Below are positions 25,110 to 37,641 of a stretch of 64,000 bases of DNA, piece by piece; position 1 is the first letter of the stretch; each line of letters opens with the position of its first letter. The notes beneath the pieces are model-generated. The model made no database searches and was not told where the DNA came from. It saw only the letters and a program-made list of their open reading frames with translations. The position numbers and the translations under genes are program-made. Origin of the DNA: Apis mellifera (lineage: Eukaryota > Arthropoda > Insecta > Hymenoptera > Apidae); assembly GCF_003254395.2 (NCBI RefSeq), contig NC_037642.1, positions 7,639,736-7,703,735 on the forward strand, written 5' to 3'.

Positions 25110-28087
25110 TTATATTCTCAGGTTAAAAAGTGGCAAAATGAGTTAAGTGTTTTAAAGAAAGTGATTTAAAGAAATCTTCTCGAGCTTGTTATCAACTTTT
25201 ATTGCTCGATTCCAGAAATTTTGTTTCAATTTAAAAATTATGAAAATAACCAGAGTTCGAAAATCTTTCCGTCTATCTATCTGCAGGAAAATTACCGCTA
25301 GTTTAACATTCCTCTATTATTCGAAAACGCGTGTCGTCCCCCAAAAAGAAATATTTTCTCAAGCGCGATAACTCCAGATGCGAGGATAAAATTTATCAGT
25401 CGATACCCTCGATCGATCGTGGCCGGCATAATGTTACTCCCTGTAAAGGGAGAGCCTTAACCTGACAGCTTTTCCCGCGATGTTTCTCAAATTCCAATTC
25501 CATGATCGCACAGTTTTATCGTAAGCGAAAACGATATCGGTGTCGATAAAGAGCTTTACGCGATCGCTGATAAGCGACGATCGCTCGCGTGCCAAATCAT
25601 TTTCAAGTGAGGAACTCACCTTCTCGTCAGTCTCGTCCTCGCCGATGTCGTTGTGTCTCGACAATGTTGCGATGCTTATTTTCCAAATACAGAATTTCTC
25701 GAATTTCCTACATCTGAAAAAAAAATTAAATTCGATCGAACCTCGACGATTCTCGACAGGCTTCCGAGGAGAATTTTCTCAGGAAAATCGGTGTCGTGGA
25801 AAGTGAATCGGAGATCGATAAGAGATCTCGAGCGATTTGCCCAATTTTGGTGAATTTTCGTGTTGTCGTTCGTTAAAGTTGATAAAGCGCGTTATAATCG
25901 GATATTTGTGTCACGTTTTAATAATGGATTGTGGTTTTGACCGGCCGCGTTTAGAAATTTTAAACAGCGAGCGGAGTTTTTGTCTCGAATGCATAATTCG
26001 AGATTGGAACGTCGGAACGGCGTGTGTGCACGCGTGTGCCGTGTATTGTTCCCCCCCCTCCCAACGATCCCGGCGAAATAGGCGAATGAATTTTCATGTG
26101 GGAGGAATGTTGAGGTTAGCTTCCGCGGGAACTAAACTATTTGTTAAATATCGCGAACGGTACCTTGAGGCGTTTCGATTACCCGCGAGATTTGCCCGGT
26201 AAAAATAATTCGAGCAAAAATTCGACGTATTTCCGCCCCGAATAATGGATCCGTTCTGATGTATTAATTCACGATGGAAAAATTCAGGTGCACGCCACGT
26301 TCCAACCGATATTTGTAAAACGCGGCAATGGAAGAAAGTTCTTTATTAATCTCTCTGACGCATTCATGCGCCGGAATATTTTATGTCCCGCAATATAATC
26401 TCACCGCTTCGAACTTTTTAATAAAAATGCGGAACGAAAGGGGAGAGAGAGAGAGAGAGAGATTCTTCAATTCCATATTTCCTCGTTTTCTCTCCATCCG
26501 CCTTTCATTTCGACCGAATCGCCGACGAATGAAATATGTGCTCCCAAGTTGTTCGCCGCCATCTTGGTCATCACTGACCGCCACCACTAACTTTAATTAA
26601 CCCGTACAACAACGGCGTTGCCACTTATATTTGTCAAACGCGCGACCCTGATCGATATCAGGCAAGGGGGAGAGGGGAGGGGAAAAAAAAAACTATCCCC
26701 TAGAATCGAGCGTGCACGAGAGTCGCGCAACACTGTTACGCAATCTGTTTGTCTTTCGAATCGTGAAAATTATCCATTTCCAACAGACGATCGAATGGGA
26801 CGAAATCTTTTCTTCCATCGTCGATTTAAGACTCCCTAAGAGTCTTAGTTTCCCAACGGCCCGCTAATTCTTAGTTAAAATTTGAGAAAGCATTCGAGAG
26901 ACTATTGCTCAAAGTGTCGTAAAACTTTTTTCTTATCGTTGAAATACGATAGCTCGTACTTTAAGTAGCTACCTTTTTTTGCTCGAAACTTTTTTTCCTT
27001 TCTCGTTGCTGCCGTTCTTTCGAAAAAAGTGCGGTTTCTTCCTGGCGAAGTAAATTTAAAGTTTTATTAATCCTATTAATTTTCCTCGATAACGAATGAT
27101 TTGACGATGATGGAAAAAATGTTGCGTCCTCTAAAAAATTCTCTTCTTTCTCGCTCGATCAAACTACTCATTCGGTAATCCAATCGTTCGGTACAAAAAA
27201 AAAAAAAAAAGAACGCATCGAAATCGCGATAAAGAAGTGGCTTCCACTCGTGGATCGGAAGTCGAATGGGGAGGCTTTTGTGCGTTTAATTGCGATCCAA
27301 GAGAGCGTGGAAATAATGAAAGGCGCGGATTGGTCGATCGTACGAAATAACACGGTGCATCGACGCCGTCTCGATCGGTTTCCGCATGGCGGTTCACGTT
27401 TTACCGCTCAATTTTCCCAGCTGCCCCAAATTGCCAAGACACCATTGGCTGCTGCGTGCAGCGCCCGTACGTTCGCGTGTGTGAATCTTCCACCATCGCG
27501 TTCCCAACCTACCACGAAGACGTAATTTCCGCGTTGTATCCATCCATCCATCCGATCATATTCGACCAATTTTGTAGCGTTTCCCGAAACGACTCGATTT
27601 ATGCAAACAGAAATTTTCCTTCCCTTTTGAATTTTCTTTCGTTTTTCCAATCGAAATTGCCGATTCAGTCAGATTTGAAGGCAGAGGAAGATCTTAACTT
27701 CTTAACGATTTATCGTAATTCGAAATTTTCGAAGAATTTCAAAGAAGCGATAATTTAGGGATAATTTCGAAAAATTGGCCTATCTCGAGATTTATTTATA
27801 CGAATGATGTTTCTCACGTATCGTCGGCTCGTCTGGATTATTTGTTAAAAAATAATCTACTTTCAATATGAAGCAATACGGTATTTTGCGCAATCCCTTA
27901 TCGTATCATTTTTACGTTTCACTTACAAATTTAACATAAATACCCGTGCAAAAAAGAATCGTTAAAATAATACTTGAAATAACTAAAAAACTTGATCTAT
28001 CAGCAGCAGTAATGGAAATAATATCTTTCTCTGCGAAATTATTTTTTCAATCTTCCATTCCAAAGAATTTTGAAAGCGTTTCTCGCC

Positions 28088-28121
<34 letters not shown>

Positions 28122-28129
28122 GTCGTCAT
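28088..28129. repeat. CAT trinucleotide repeat
   Basis: Eleven CAT units followed by CGT CGT CAT. It makes His or Asp runs in spurious frames; no gene is implied. Confidence 0.9.
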
Positions 28130-28223
28130 AATCATCTCGCTGCCAAATACCTCGTTCTCGAGAACGGGCGCCCGATTTCCACGATTCCAAAAAATTCCAA
28201 AGGGCATCGAATAGCCGCGGATA

Positions 28224-28247
28224 TTTTTTTTTTTTTTTTTTTTTTTT
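28224..28247. repeat. 24-nt poly(T) tract
   Basis: The longest pure homopolymer seen in the window. No flanking target-site duplication or retroposon body was recognised. Confidence 0.85.
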
Positions 28248-30169
28248 GTCCACGCCGTAGCGACGAACGAGCCGTGATTATGTATTTATGGGTATCCATC
28301 AATCACTTTCGCTCTCCCGATCGCCGCGGATATCGGCCTTTAGCCTGTGGATTAAAGTCGTATCGATTTCTCGTCGTGCGTTCCATTCGCTGGCCTCGAT
28401 GAGTCTCGATTCTTTCCTTCTTTCCTTTTTTCCCCTTCTTCTTCTTCTTCTTCTTCTTTCTCGTTCTCCTTTCTTCCCCCTCCTCTTCTCTTTCTTTCTT
28501 TTTTTTTTCTTTTCTGTAAATTTTTCTCGGCGCGTTTTCCTCCGCGGCTTGCGAAAAAGAAAGTTATCGAGGGATATCTGTCGACCGGCCAACTGGTCGG
28601 TGAAATTTAACGGGGAATCTCTAAAATATCCCGCGTTGCGCTGCCTGTTCTGGACTCGAGAAAATATTATGGACGTAATATATATATATATCGTATTTAT
28701 TCCACGGGCGAAGAGAAAGAATTTAGGTCGAAGGGGGAGGGAGGAGGATTAAGGATGTTGGGTGGAACGATCGTCGTTTTAAACCGATCCGTCGAATGTC
28801 AACCTCGTTGCTGCATCCTCCGTTTTAATTTTAGAAACGCAACTCGCCTCCAATGTCCTTGTATTATTTTCAATTCCTGTCCTGTTGTACGAACGTTTGA
28901 ATTGTAGATTATCAGATTAATAGATTATATTCATATTGGAGTGAAAGAAATCGTGACGACGTCTCGTTGCACGGAAGTCTCATCTCGCTATCACTTTCGT
29001 TTTTCATCCCATTTCCCCGTTTAACGGGACTTTGTTTCGGATTTATTGATCCTTGATCCTACACTTTTTCGCGAATAATTGTTATTTATCGAGATTAAGA
29101 TAATGGAGAAAATTTTATCTCGATTTCTCATCTCGATTATTTCAATCATGTCGAGAAGAGAGAGAGAGAGAGGAAAAATATTCAAATTTTTTCAAACGTT
29201 GCGCGACAAAGAAAAAGATCGGCATCTTCTAATAACGATTCGCGCTTCTATTTATCTCGAGTTGATTTCAAATAGTGGCGCAAGACGTTTTAATCGAAAT
29301 GTTGGTCCATCCGTGGTCGTATCGTCGGATCTCGAGCCGATTCGAGGGCTGAAAATCGACGAGCTGGTCGAAAAAGAGCTGGCGATAAAACGGGCGATGC
29401 ACGATGCGCCCTCGAGATAGGCGAGGCACATGGCGTTGTCCCGATGCATGCTTGTACGTCGCAATGTTTTCCAAATGTCGACATCAATCAGAAAGTAACG
29501 AACAGTCGCCGGGTCCTTTCTCTCTTCTCCTCCTCCTCTCTCTTCCGCCTTTTCTCTCTCTCCGTCTCTCCTCTCCTCTCCTCTCTTCTCTACCTTCTTT
29601 CTCCATTCTGGAATCTCAGCCATGTTTCTGCGAGCCAAGCCGTATACACGCTCGAGGGCCGTGTCCTTTAGGCTCCATTCACAACATTGCTTTCTGCCGA
29701 TATAAATTTAAATCGGCCAGTGTGGCGCAATTAATAATCGATTTACTCGTGAAGCTTGGTATCGATTCGAACAAATTGGATCGGGTTCCAAAATTTGTCG
29801 TTGCGCGTCAGAGAATGAGGTTAAGAAAGAAGTTTACTCGAAATGTGATAATACTCGCAAATTATTTACGAATGGTAGGTTCTTCTGAAAAAAATGATTT
29901 GCACGTAGATATTTGGATTTAATTCGATATCGTGTTCTTAAAGAGTTGGAGAATGTTATTATAAATGAAAAAGGAAGAAAGAAAAAAAAAGGAATTTGAG
30001 AATATATATAAGAAGGTTTAGGAACGGAATTTTAGAATTTCAATCATTTTGCGCAATTATCGAATTCAGAATTTATTCGTTAACGTGATAAATTATGTTG
30101 AAATATTTGAAATTTGAAACTTGTGAATTTTTAATAATTATTTAATGATTAAAGTTTATACAAGGAAAG

Positions 30170-30600
30170 GAAAAAAAAAACTTTATTTTTCGCGAAAATT
30201 TAAGTTTACTTATCGTTGCAATTACCATGTTTTAAAATCTATCGTCACGCGAAGATAGTGTTAAGTTGAAATACTCGTAAATCAATAAAATTTTATTTTC
30301 CATGAAAATTTGAATATAATTATCTTCGCAATTATTGGGTTTTAAAAAATATTTTTTTCCTTTTCCTTCCATTAGAATGGAATTAAGTTTAAATATTCGT
30401 ATTAAAAAATTCTATTTTCGATAAAAAAAAAAAAAAATTCTATTTTCCGTGAAAATTTGAAAATAATTGTCTTCGTACTCCGAATATAATTATTCGATTC
30501 TAGAAACCGATTTTTCCTTTTTTTTCCGTTTCGTTAAAATGAGATTAAGTCGAAGTAATAAGTATAAAATTAAAAAAATTTTATTTGAATCGTAGAAGAG
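30170..30600. repeat. degenerate tandem repeat, period about 110-160 bp
   Basis: Three diverged copies share two blocks. The first, TTTTATTTTCC-TGAAAATTTGAA-like, has GAAAATTT at 30194, 30304 and 30451. The second is a TTAAGT-containing block at 30261, 30383 and 30545. A fourth start (TTTTATTTG at about 30579) may be a remnant. AT-rich content raises chance similarity, but the order and spacing of the blocks are kept. Confidence 0.5.
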
Positions 30601-30684
30601 AAAAATTGATCGTAATTGATCGAAGTTTTCTTTTTCTTTTTTTTTTTTTTCTTGTTAAATTTTCGAATTAGAAAAACGAATTAA

Positions 30685-30879
30685 TTTTCGAAATATATAC
30701 TCGTTGGTAGAAAATATGCTGCTAAGCGTCACTCATCGGCCATGATACGATTAATCCGCAGCGCCATCATCGCGGACCGCAGCCACTTCTCAGAGGCGTT
30801 CAAATATCTATTTTACATTACGCTTCATCGTATTAACATCGACCAGAAGTTTATACAAACATTGCAACTAAGCCTGTAA
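30685..30879 (+). other. 64-codon open frame in a compositionally distinct intron 1 block
   Basis: From TAA (30682) to TAA (30877) there is a continuous frame; from its ATG at 30742 it reads 45 residues (MIRLIRSAIIADRSHF...LQLSL). The residues are mixed and not low-complexity, unlike neighbouring frames. GTAAGC at 30876 resembles a splice donor and TTGGTAG at 30704-30710 could be an acceptor, so 30711-30875 might be an exon. It could not be an in-frame hth cassette, because phase 0 meets TAA after four codons. I do not recognise the peptide. Alternatives are a conserved noncoding element or chance. Confidence 0.25.
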
Positions 30880-31602
30880 GCTCAGTCGTGTCGACGACCC
30901 GCAGGGTAGCCGGTGACGTTAATATAGGACACCAGCACACCATACACGATCGCCTTTCAAAAGACCGTTCAATGGAACCCATTTTCATTCCTTTTAAGTT
31001 CTAACCGAACTACAGTGACACGCAAAAATCTTGCGTCAATCAAACTTTCTCTCTGTATTCTATCCCATACGTTGATCCATCTTTTCACAAATTATACCCT
31101 TGTGTTAAAATATTCGATTAAAATTTCATTAAAATTCTCGAAACGACAAATTTTACGCTATACTTTTCTTTCTTTCTTTCTTTCTTTCTTTTTTTTTTCT
31201 TTTTAATAGAAGAGATATTAATTTTAAATGCAATCTTTCGTCTATTATGCCCGTCTTTCAAATGAAAATATTACTTCTATCAATCGGATTGTTATACAGT
31301 GGAAAAATATTTTTTCATTGTCCGGTTACGTAATATCCAATTAAACTGTTATTTATAAATATTTATCTTTTTATTAATAGAGATTTCTCCGATCTGGCTA
31401 GGAATAAAAATCAATTTAATACCCATTTTTATTACATTTAAATATAAATCCAACAATAATATTTCTAAACCACGATATAATTCACTTTTTCAATAACTGT
31501 CAACCATATTTTCTAATTACAACATCTTGCTTATCCTTAACACATTATTATTAACCCGACCACCCGACTGAACGACGATAGCGCGCATCTCTCCTCCCCC
31601 GA

Positions 31603-31628
31603 TCTCTCTCTCTCTCTCTCTCTCTCTT
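31603..31628. repeat. CT dinucleotide repeat
   Basis: Thirteen CT units in intron 1. Confidence 0.85.
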
Positions 31629-31969
31629 TCCCCTCACCCCTCCCATTTTATCAAATCAAATTTCTTTTTTTTTTTTTCACGGTCGCTCGAAGATTAATAG
31701 GCGCAAGTGGAACGACTTCGATATTTCTTCCCCGTGCGCATTTATACCATTTCGAAATTGATTTCATCGAGGGGGAGGGTATAAACGACGTGCGCGGTAT
31801 CGTACTATTTTTATACGTGGAATGAATGGATTATTGGGCAGAGTGGCGAAATAGGTTTTCGAAAAATCGGCGGGTGGCGGCAGATCAACGGCTCCAATTT
31901 TCTCGCTCCTCCCGATGCATTGATCCCGATTTATATTTCCGGTTCAAGGACGCGTTAATCGCGATCAGA

Positions 31970-31988
31970 CGCGCGCGCGCGCGCGCGC
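31970..31988. repeat. CG dinucleotide repeat, Z-DNA-prone
   Basis: Nine uninterrupted CG units inside a 22-nt alternating purine-pyrimidine run (31969-31990). Such runs are the classic Z-DNA-forming sequence and are rare where CpG is methylated. Confidence 0.85.
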
Positions 31989-32196
31989 ACTCGACGTATT
32001 GATCGCGAAAGAGAGGGTGCACACGCGTCTTCCGCTTTGTGCCCTCCTCCTCCTCTTCCCATCCCTCCCCCCCTGGCTCCCTTGTCTTCGCCCACGGTAA
32101 TTTATACCTTGACGTTTAAGCACACTCGCCTTGACCTATCCGCTTGCAAATGAGCAACGTTTGACCACGAGTGAATCCTCGGATCCGATCGATCCA

Positions 32197-32198
<2 letters not shown>

Positions 32199-32235
<37 letters not shown>
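32199..32235. repeat. CT dinucleotide repeat, 18 units
   Basis: The longest pure CT/GA tract in the window; a strong potential GAGA-factor binding array in intron 1. Confidence 0.9.
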
Positions 32236-32238
<3 letters not shown>

Positions 32239-32743
32239 CCTCTTCTCTCGCCGATCGATTCCGTTCCCAACGCGAATTCTGTATCGCGCGTTCTCCGCCG
32301 CCAATTGTCCCGCTATTTTCCTCCTCGTGTGTTTATAAATACGTTGTGTGTTTATAAATTTTCGATGACGTTTTCGCGATAAAGATAGAGCTTGGGTCCG
32401 ATCGTGTCGAACAGATGTTAAGGGTTAAAGGGAATATTTTAATTTGGAATTTTGTTACACAGCCGGGGATGTAACGAGAGACGAATTCCATCTACGAAAT
32501 TATTATACCGTTTACGGATCTTCACGAGTTGTTTATGTATGAGAAGTTTAAATGTACGAAGATCTGCCGTGTTTGAGGAACGATGTCTCGTCTATTTTTT
32601 TTTTCTTTTTTTTTATTTCGTATTCGTGAAAATTATCTCGCTTAAATATTCGGCAATAATATAACGATACTCGTTTGTTTTTTGTCAAAGTATCGATCTG
32701 AAACTTAAGATAAGAAAATCGTATTACGTATTACGTATCCAAT

Positions 32744-32766
32744 AAGAAGAAGAAGAAGAAGAAGAA
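32744..32766. repeat. GAA trinucleotide repeat
   Basis: Seven to eight GAA units in intron 1. Confidence 0.85.
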
Positions 32767-33824
32767 ATAGTCCTTAAAATGTTGCTCGTCCAATTTTCGA
32801 TATACAGCGATATTTTTATTTACACGTGTAATAAACACCGGCGATAGAGTGTGTGTTTATGTAAACAACTAAATATGGAAATATTCTTTTTACGTCACTC
32901 CACGAAAGACGTTTGATCGGAGAAACAAAGAAATATGCAAATGGCGTCGTTCTCAATCAACGGTGTCGCAACGCTTTAAACCGTAGATGCGGTTTAACGA
33001 GCATCGCGCTTATGTCTTGGCGTTTTACGTATTCGCGATACAACTCGTCTTACTTTTTCCCTTCTCTTATCGAGTTGTATATCGTTAAAAATTTCCGGTT
33101 ACGCGCGCATTTGTCGAATCGAGCGAAAAGTAAGTAAGCTCTTCAATCGCGTTATGAATATTTCATTCGTGGCCGCAGCTGCGCAGCCCGTGGAAATTCA
33201 TGCCGAATAATTCGCCTCCAGCCATTTCGGAATCGTTTACATCGCGGAATTACCACGCGTGAAAACACGTCTCTACGTTTAGCGCCATAGCTTTAGGATA
33301 GACACAGACTTTTCCATCCCGCGACAGTCGACCCGATTAACGATTCCTTTTTCGTCCTAACAAAATCGTGGAATAATAATTCTTTTTTTTTTCTTTCTTT
33401 CTTTCTTTCTTTTTTGCACATTTAAATCTGAATTAATTCCGCGCGAACGCGTATATAATATACCTCGCGGTCTCTTTTTGTTTGCGATCGTTATGCTCGT
33501 GTTGGATTCGTAACGTCATCGTTCTAAACTTTTCTCCTATAAAACTCGAAGAAGAGAAATAATACTGAGATTATTTCTTCGTATCTCAATTCTTAATATC
33601 TAAATACCATTTTTTTTTCTCTCTCTCTCTCGTTATTATCAACGTTTAAAGCATATTTAAGATTGAAGAACGATTCGAAACGAGTTCCGCGTTTATTTTA
33701 TTAGATTTCTTTGTAACATATTAAAACGTAATGTAACGATGGAACTGAAACTTTTTTTCTCTCTTCTTCTCTCATTTTTTCCAATCAAAGAGTTTTCTTC
33801 TATTGGATAGAAATAATTATTATG

Positions 33825-33851
33825 AAATAATAATAATAATAATAATAATAA
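33825..33851. repeat. AAT trinucleotide repeat
   Basis: About nine AAT units in intron 1. Confidence 0.85.
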
Positions 33852-36795
33852 ATTGGATAGGATTGATTACATTGAAGCGCGCAGATAATTCAAGTTGAGA
33901 ATTATTCGAATATTGCCGATAACAGCTTTAAAGTGAACGAGTCCTTCGTATTATACTTACCTACTTACTCTCTCAGGTTTAAGTTATTCCGCTCGATCGA
34001 CCAGTGATATCTTCATAGCTTGGCTTCGTGGTGAATTATTAGACGCCGGCTCCTTTTTTCCCCTCCCCCCCCTCTCTATCCTTTCTCAGCGATGGAATCC
34101 ATTTTCCTGGTGAAACGTGTCGTTTCACACGCTTCCCATACACACACACGCGCGTTTTCCACGAATTTCGGTCAACGATGGAAAAGTAGATTGGTTCAGA
34201 CATTGGTTTTTCCCTTGTTTTTCAACTTTTTTTTTTTTTTGTGAACTTGGGTTTCGAAAGGTTGGAAAGACGGCGATATGATTAAACGTCTCCCCTCAAT
34301 TTCGAAACGACGAGGGGTCGCCTTGTCACGATTGATTACGCATTCCACGCTAGAATTCCAACCGAAGATCACCGATTTAAATTGTTAAATTAAAAAGTGT
34401 CAAATCCGCTTACGATTTTAAAATGATGATATCGAAAAAAAAAAGAAAAGAAAAAAATACTTCCTTCGCTCGTTCAATTTCTAACCGATAAGATCGGTAA
34501 TTCTTGCATGACGAGAATCATTTACGAACGAGGGGTTCTTTTTTTTTCAAGGAAAAACCGTTCCAGTTATCTCTGAGGTTCTATCAAAGGAAAAAAAAGG
34601 AAAGAAGGCAAGAAATCATGGACGATCGAGAAATAGTGATAGAAATATAACCCATCGTTTAAAATTTGCTCGATTTACCCCGGATATTCGAGCGATCAAA
34701 GGAGGAGGACCTCCCCTCCCCTCCTTTTTTTCTCGATTCGTTTGCAAAACCGGACGACCGGCATCGTTTTTTACGATAATGCGGCGAAACCAGTTCCGAA
34801 ATCGTTCTCGAAATATTTCGTGCTCTTTTGCCGCGTCCAATGGCACGAGTCAAATTGGATGGAAAGTCAAAGTGCACGAAACGATCTCCGCCATTTCCAC
34901 AATGTCAACCTTTTCTATGCAATTAAAGATTCTCGATTACTCGTGTTTCCGTCCGTTCCAACAATCGACTCGTTAATCGGCGAATCGCTACTTCGATTTT
35001 TCCCCCCCTCTTTTATTCTTTCCTTCGCGTTCCTTTTGTCTTTTTTCTTTTTTCTTCTTCGTCGTAAAATTACCAACGTTTCAGAGTCGACGATCGACGT
35101 CACGATAATTAACAATAATAACCGTTTTTGGTTTACGTTTTCTCGATAATAAGGTATGTGATATTTAAAAAAAAAAAAAAAAAAGAAATCATTGGTTCTC
35201 CATTGTTAATTGTTGTGGCGTGCAAGAAAATTTGCTGTTCCACGTGACTCGTCTATTTCGCGTTTGATCGCCTTTTTGTGAAATTTGTGGATTTTTTTCG
35301 ATTTAAAAAAGGAATTTTGCATTCCATCAACTATCAACGATGAAATTTGGCGTTTCGTACGAATTTTGGCGTCGATAAATAATTAGCGGGAAATTTTGAA
35401 ACGAATGTAAATTTATGATACGATCGTTGATGTTAAAAATACGTACAAAGATGAATGGAGTTTCCCAAATTATTATTTATCGTTGATCAGGGTATCGTTT
35501 TATTAGGGATTGCATACCGATTTCCTCCGTAATTGAGACGCGCAAGTTATTTAATCGGACACTCGGATCTTCAATTTATTTTACCTCGAATCTTTAATTC
35601 ATGCTAACGTCTCCATTCACCGCGTCTCAATCCCTCGCCTCGGATTCCTCGTGAAAACGTTCGATTCTAGCGAACGATCTTCCGGTTGAGTTTCTTCTGC
35701 TCGAACAGATTTCAACGATTCCGCACGCGACATTCCACGCGCGCTTACGAAATTCATATTTCAAGCGCGTCGCTATCGTCCAAAGGTTTCGCTAACAGCC
35801 GTGTTCCACTTGCATCCGCGAGCCAGAATTGCTTTCGCTTTCTACTTTTATCGTCCTCCTATTGGTCGGATAAAAATTGATTCCAATCGCCGCGCAAAAA
35901 TCTCGTTCGAAAGCAGCGTTAAACGTTAATCGCGCGTTTTAACGAGAGTTTTTTTTTTTTTCAGAGAAAAACTTTTCCAAAACTGGACCAAGAATTTTTT
36001 TTCCCGAAATGGAATATCGTCGTATATATTTCCTCTAGTTTCATCCAGTTATTCCCTCTATTTAATATTTAATCTCTTTGGCAACAATGAAAGAAAACAC
36101 CGAATCGAATATTTATTTTTTTTTTAGATCCATCAAAATTACAAAATACTCGAGAAACAAGATCTTGCTTCGGACGAAGCGATATAAAATATTTCTATGA
36201 CGCTCGTGAGAGATGCGTCTTCCACTTGTAATCCGTCCAGGCAAGGTTACCAGTATCATGCAAACTAGAAAAACACGTGTACATGTAAAGAGAAAAAAAA
36301 GGGAGAAGGAGAGAAACGACACGTTTCGCAATAAATTCCTAAGTGTTTTCTCCCGGTATTTTTGTAGCCCGAATGTATTTTCGATTATCCATTCCCCCCT
36401 CCCCTCTTCCCCTGGTTTGACGCCCCGGTTGTGTCTCCCGAATAAATTCCGCTTATTTTTGCACACAGAACACCAACCAACCGACTGTCCCCATTCGGCT
36501 ATGGGTGCCTCTCGCCTCATGGGACAAGGACGTGCCCCGTCTTCTATATTTTTAAATCCTTTAAATAGGTTGAATATCGACGGATCGCGCCATCTTGTTC
36601 TCCTTTTATCGTTTCGAAACGAAATTTAAGTTATCTAGTTTCGGATCTATTCATCCAATTACTCCATATCTTCAATTATCGCGATTCGTTAAAGCGGGAT
36701 AATAATAATAATTATAACAACAACAACAACAATAATAAACGATCGCTGATAATGGATTGGAGTAGCGATATTTTCGAACCGCTTTACACGTTTCG

Positions 36796-36833
36796 GATGA
36801 TGCGATGGCAAGCATCATCGGATGATGCACGTG
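36796..36833. promoter_or_regulatory. GATGATGC repeat trio (direct and inverted) abutting an E-box
   Basis: GATGATGC occurs at 36796-36803 and 36821-36828, with the inverted GCATCATC between them at 36812-36819. The inner copy can pair with either outer one, giving two mutually exclusive hairpins. CACGTG, the palindromic E-box of bHLH proteins, follows at 36828-36833. It lies 550 bp before exon 2. Confidence 0.4.
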
Positions 36834-37381
36834 ACGATGCGCGGACTTGGCTGGCTAATTGCGTTCCTCTTTTTTATCGAGCTGATTCATTTCTTCAGTT
36901 GTCCAAGTTTGCTCGCGTATAAATAGCGCAATAAGTCGACTCGGTTTTTGATCTTGTTGATGATTGTGAAAATTGTGCTCGGTCCAACCGTGGTCGTAAA
37001 ATTTGTCCAGACTGATGTATATATATTTATAGTTTGGTTTTTCTTCTCTTTTTTTTTTTGGTCGAGTAGTTAATCGTGTACTCTACTTACGTTGATTATT
37101 ACGAGTGCCGCTTAAGAGAGAGAGGGAGAGAGAGAAATTGTTTGTCAATCGAGCGATAAATTTGAAAAGAAGGATCGTTCTTTCGAAGCTTTTTCTTTCG
37201 CTTAAATATATAAGAAATTACAAGGAATTGAATATTTTTATATAAAGATGCTTTACTTAGTCCAAATTGAATATAATAAATATTCTCTCTCAGATATATT
37301 GAAGCAGCAATTGTTTCTAAAAAATTCTAAAAAAGAAAATCTCTCGCACAGATTGGAGCTAATTTTTTCCTTTTCTTTCAG

Positions 37382-37641
37382 TATGACGATGGAGGGCTGC
37401 ACTCGAGTTATCTCGAGGGCGGAGGTGGAGGAGGTGGTGCAGGGCTGTACGATCCACACGGGAGCGCCCGGGGTGTCCCTGGCCTCCATCACAGTCCGCA
37501 CCTCGGGGGCATGGGGCCTGCACACCCTCAGTATCCACCGCCCCCGCCGCAACCACCCCAACACGTTCTTGCGGCGGCGGCCGCAGCTGCAGCATCCGCG
37601 GTACCCGACGTCCACAAACGCGACAAGGATGCGATCTACGG
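37382..37641 (+). CDS. hth: homothorax coding exon 2 (Gly/Pro/Ala-rich N-terminal spacer)
   Basis: The exon encodes residues 6-91 plus two bases of codon 92. The acceptor is a pyrimidine tract ending CTTTCAG; the donor is GGTGAGT at 37641-37647. It starts YDDGGLHSSYLE, then has seven glycines in a row (residues 18-24), a LYDPHGSARGVPGLHHSPH segment like the fly protein (about residues 27-45), a proline/glutamine run (about 57-65), an eight-alanine run (about 69-76) and the strongly conserved VHKRDKDAIY at the end. In the family this spacer is variable and disordered, while HKRDKDAIYGHPLFPLL opens the PBC-binding domain. The split glycine codon GG|A is completed by exon 3. The exon is markedly GC-rich within AT-rich introns. 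A longer open frame crossing it in another phase (37248-37742) is a shadow. Confidence 0.97.

Larger units (their letters stand above)
23299..37381 (+). other. hth: hth intron 1 (14.1 kb)
   Basis: The donor is GTACGT and the acceptor a pyrimidine tract ending CAG. It is AT-rich, with many CT/GA and T tracts. Frames up to 172 codons exist (e.g. 29404-29922) but none shows a known family. Points of interest listed separately: hairpin 25086-25109, tandem repeat near 30170-30600, a distinct block 30711-31070, CG run 31970-31988 and a repeat/E-box cluster 36796-36833. Enhancers are expected in introns of this gene family; no specific one can be proven here. Confidence 0.9.

Noticed and set aside
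28224..28247. Poly(T) as a reversed retroposon tail
   Set aside because: No target-site duplication, Pol III promoter or repeat body found nearby.
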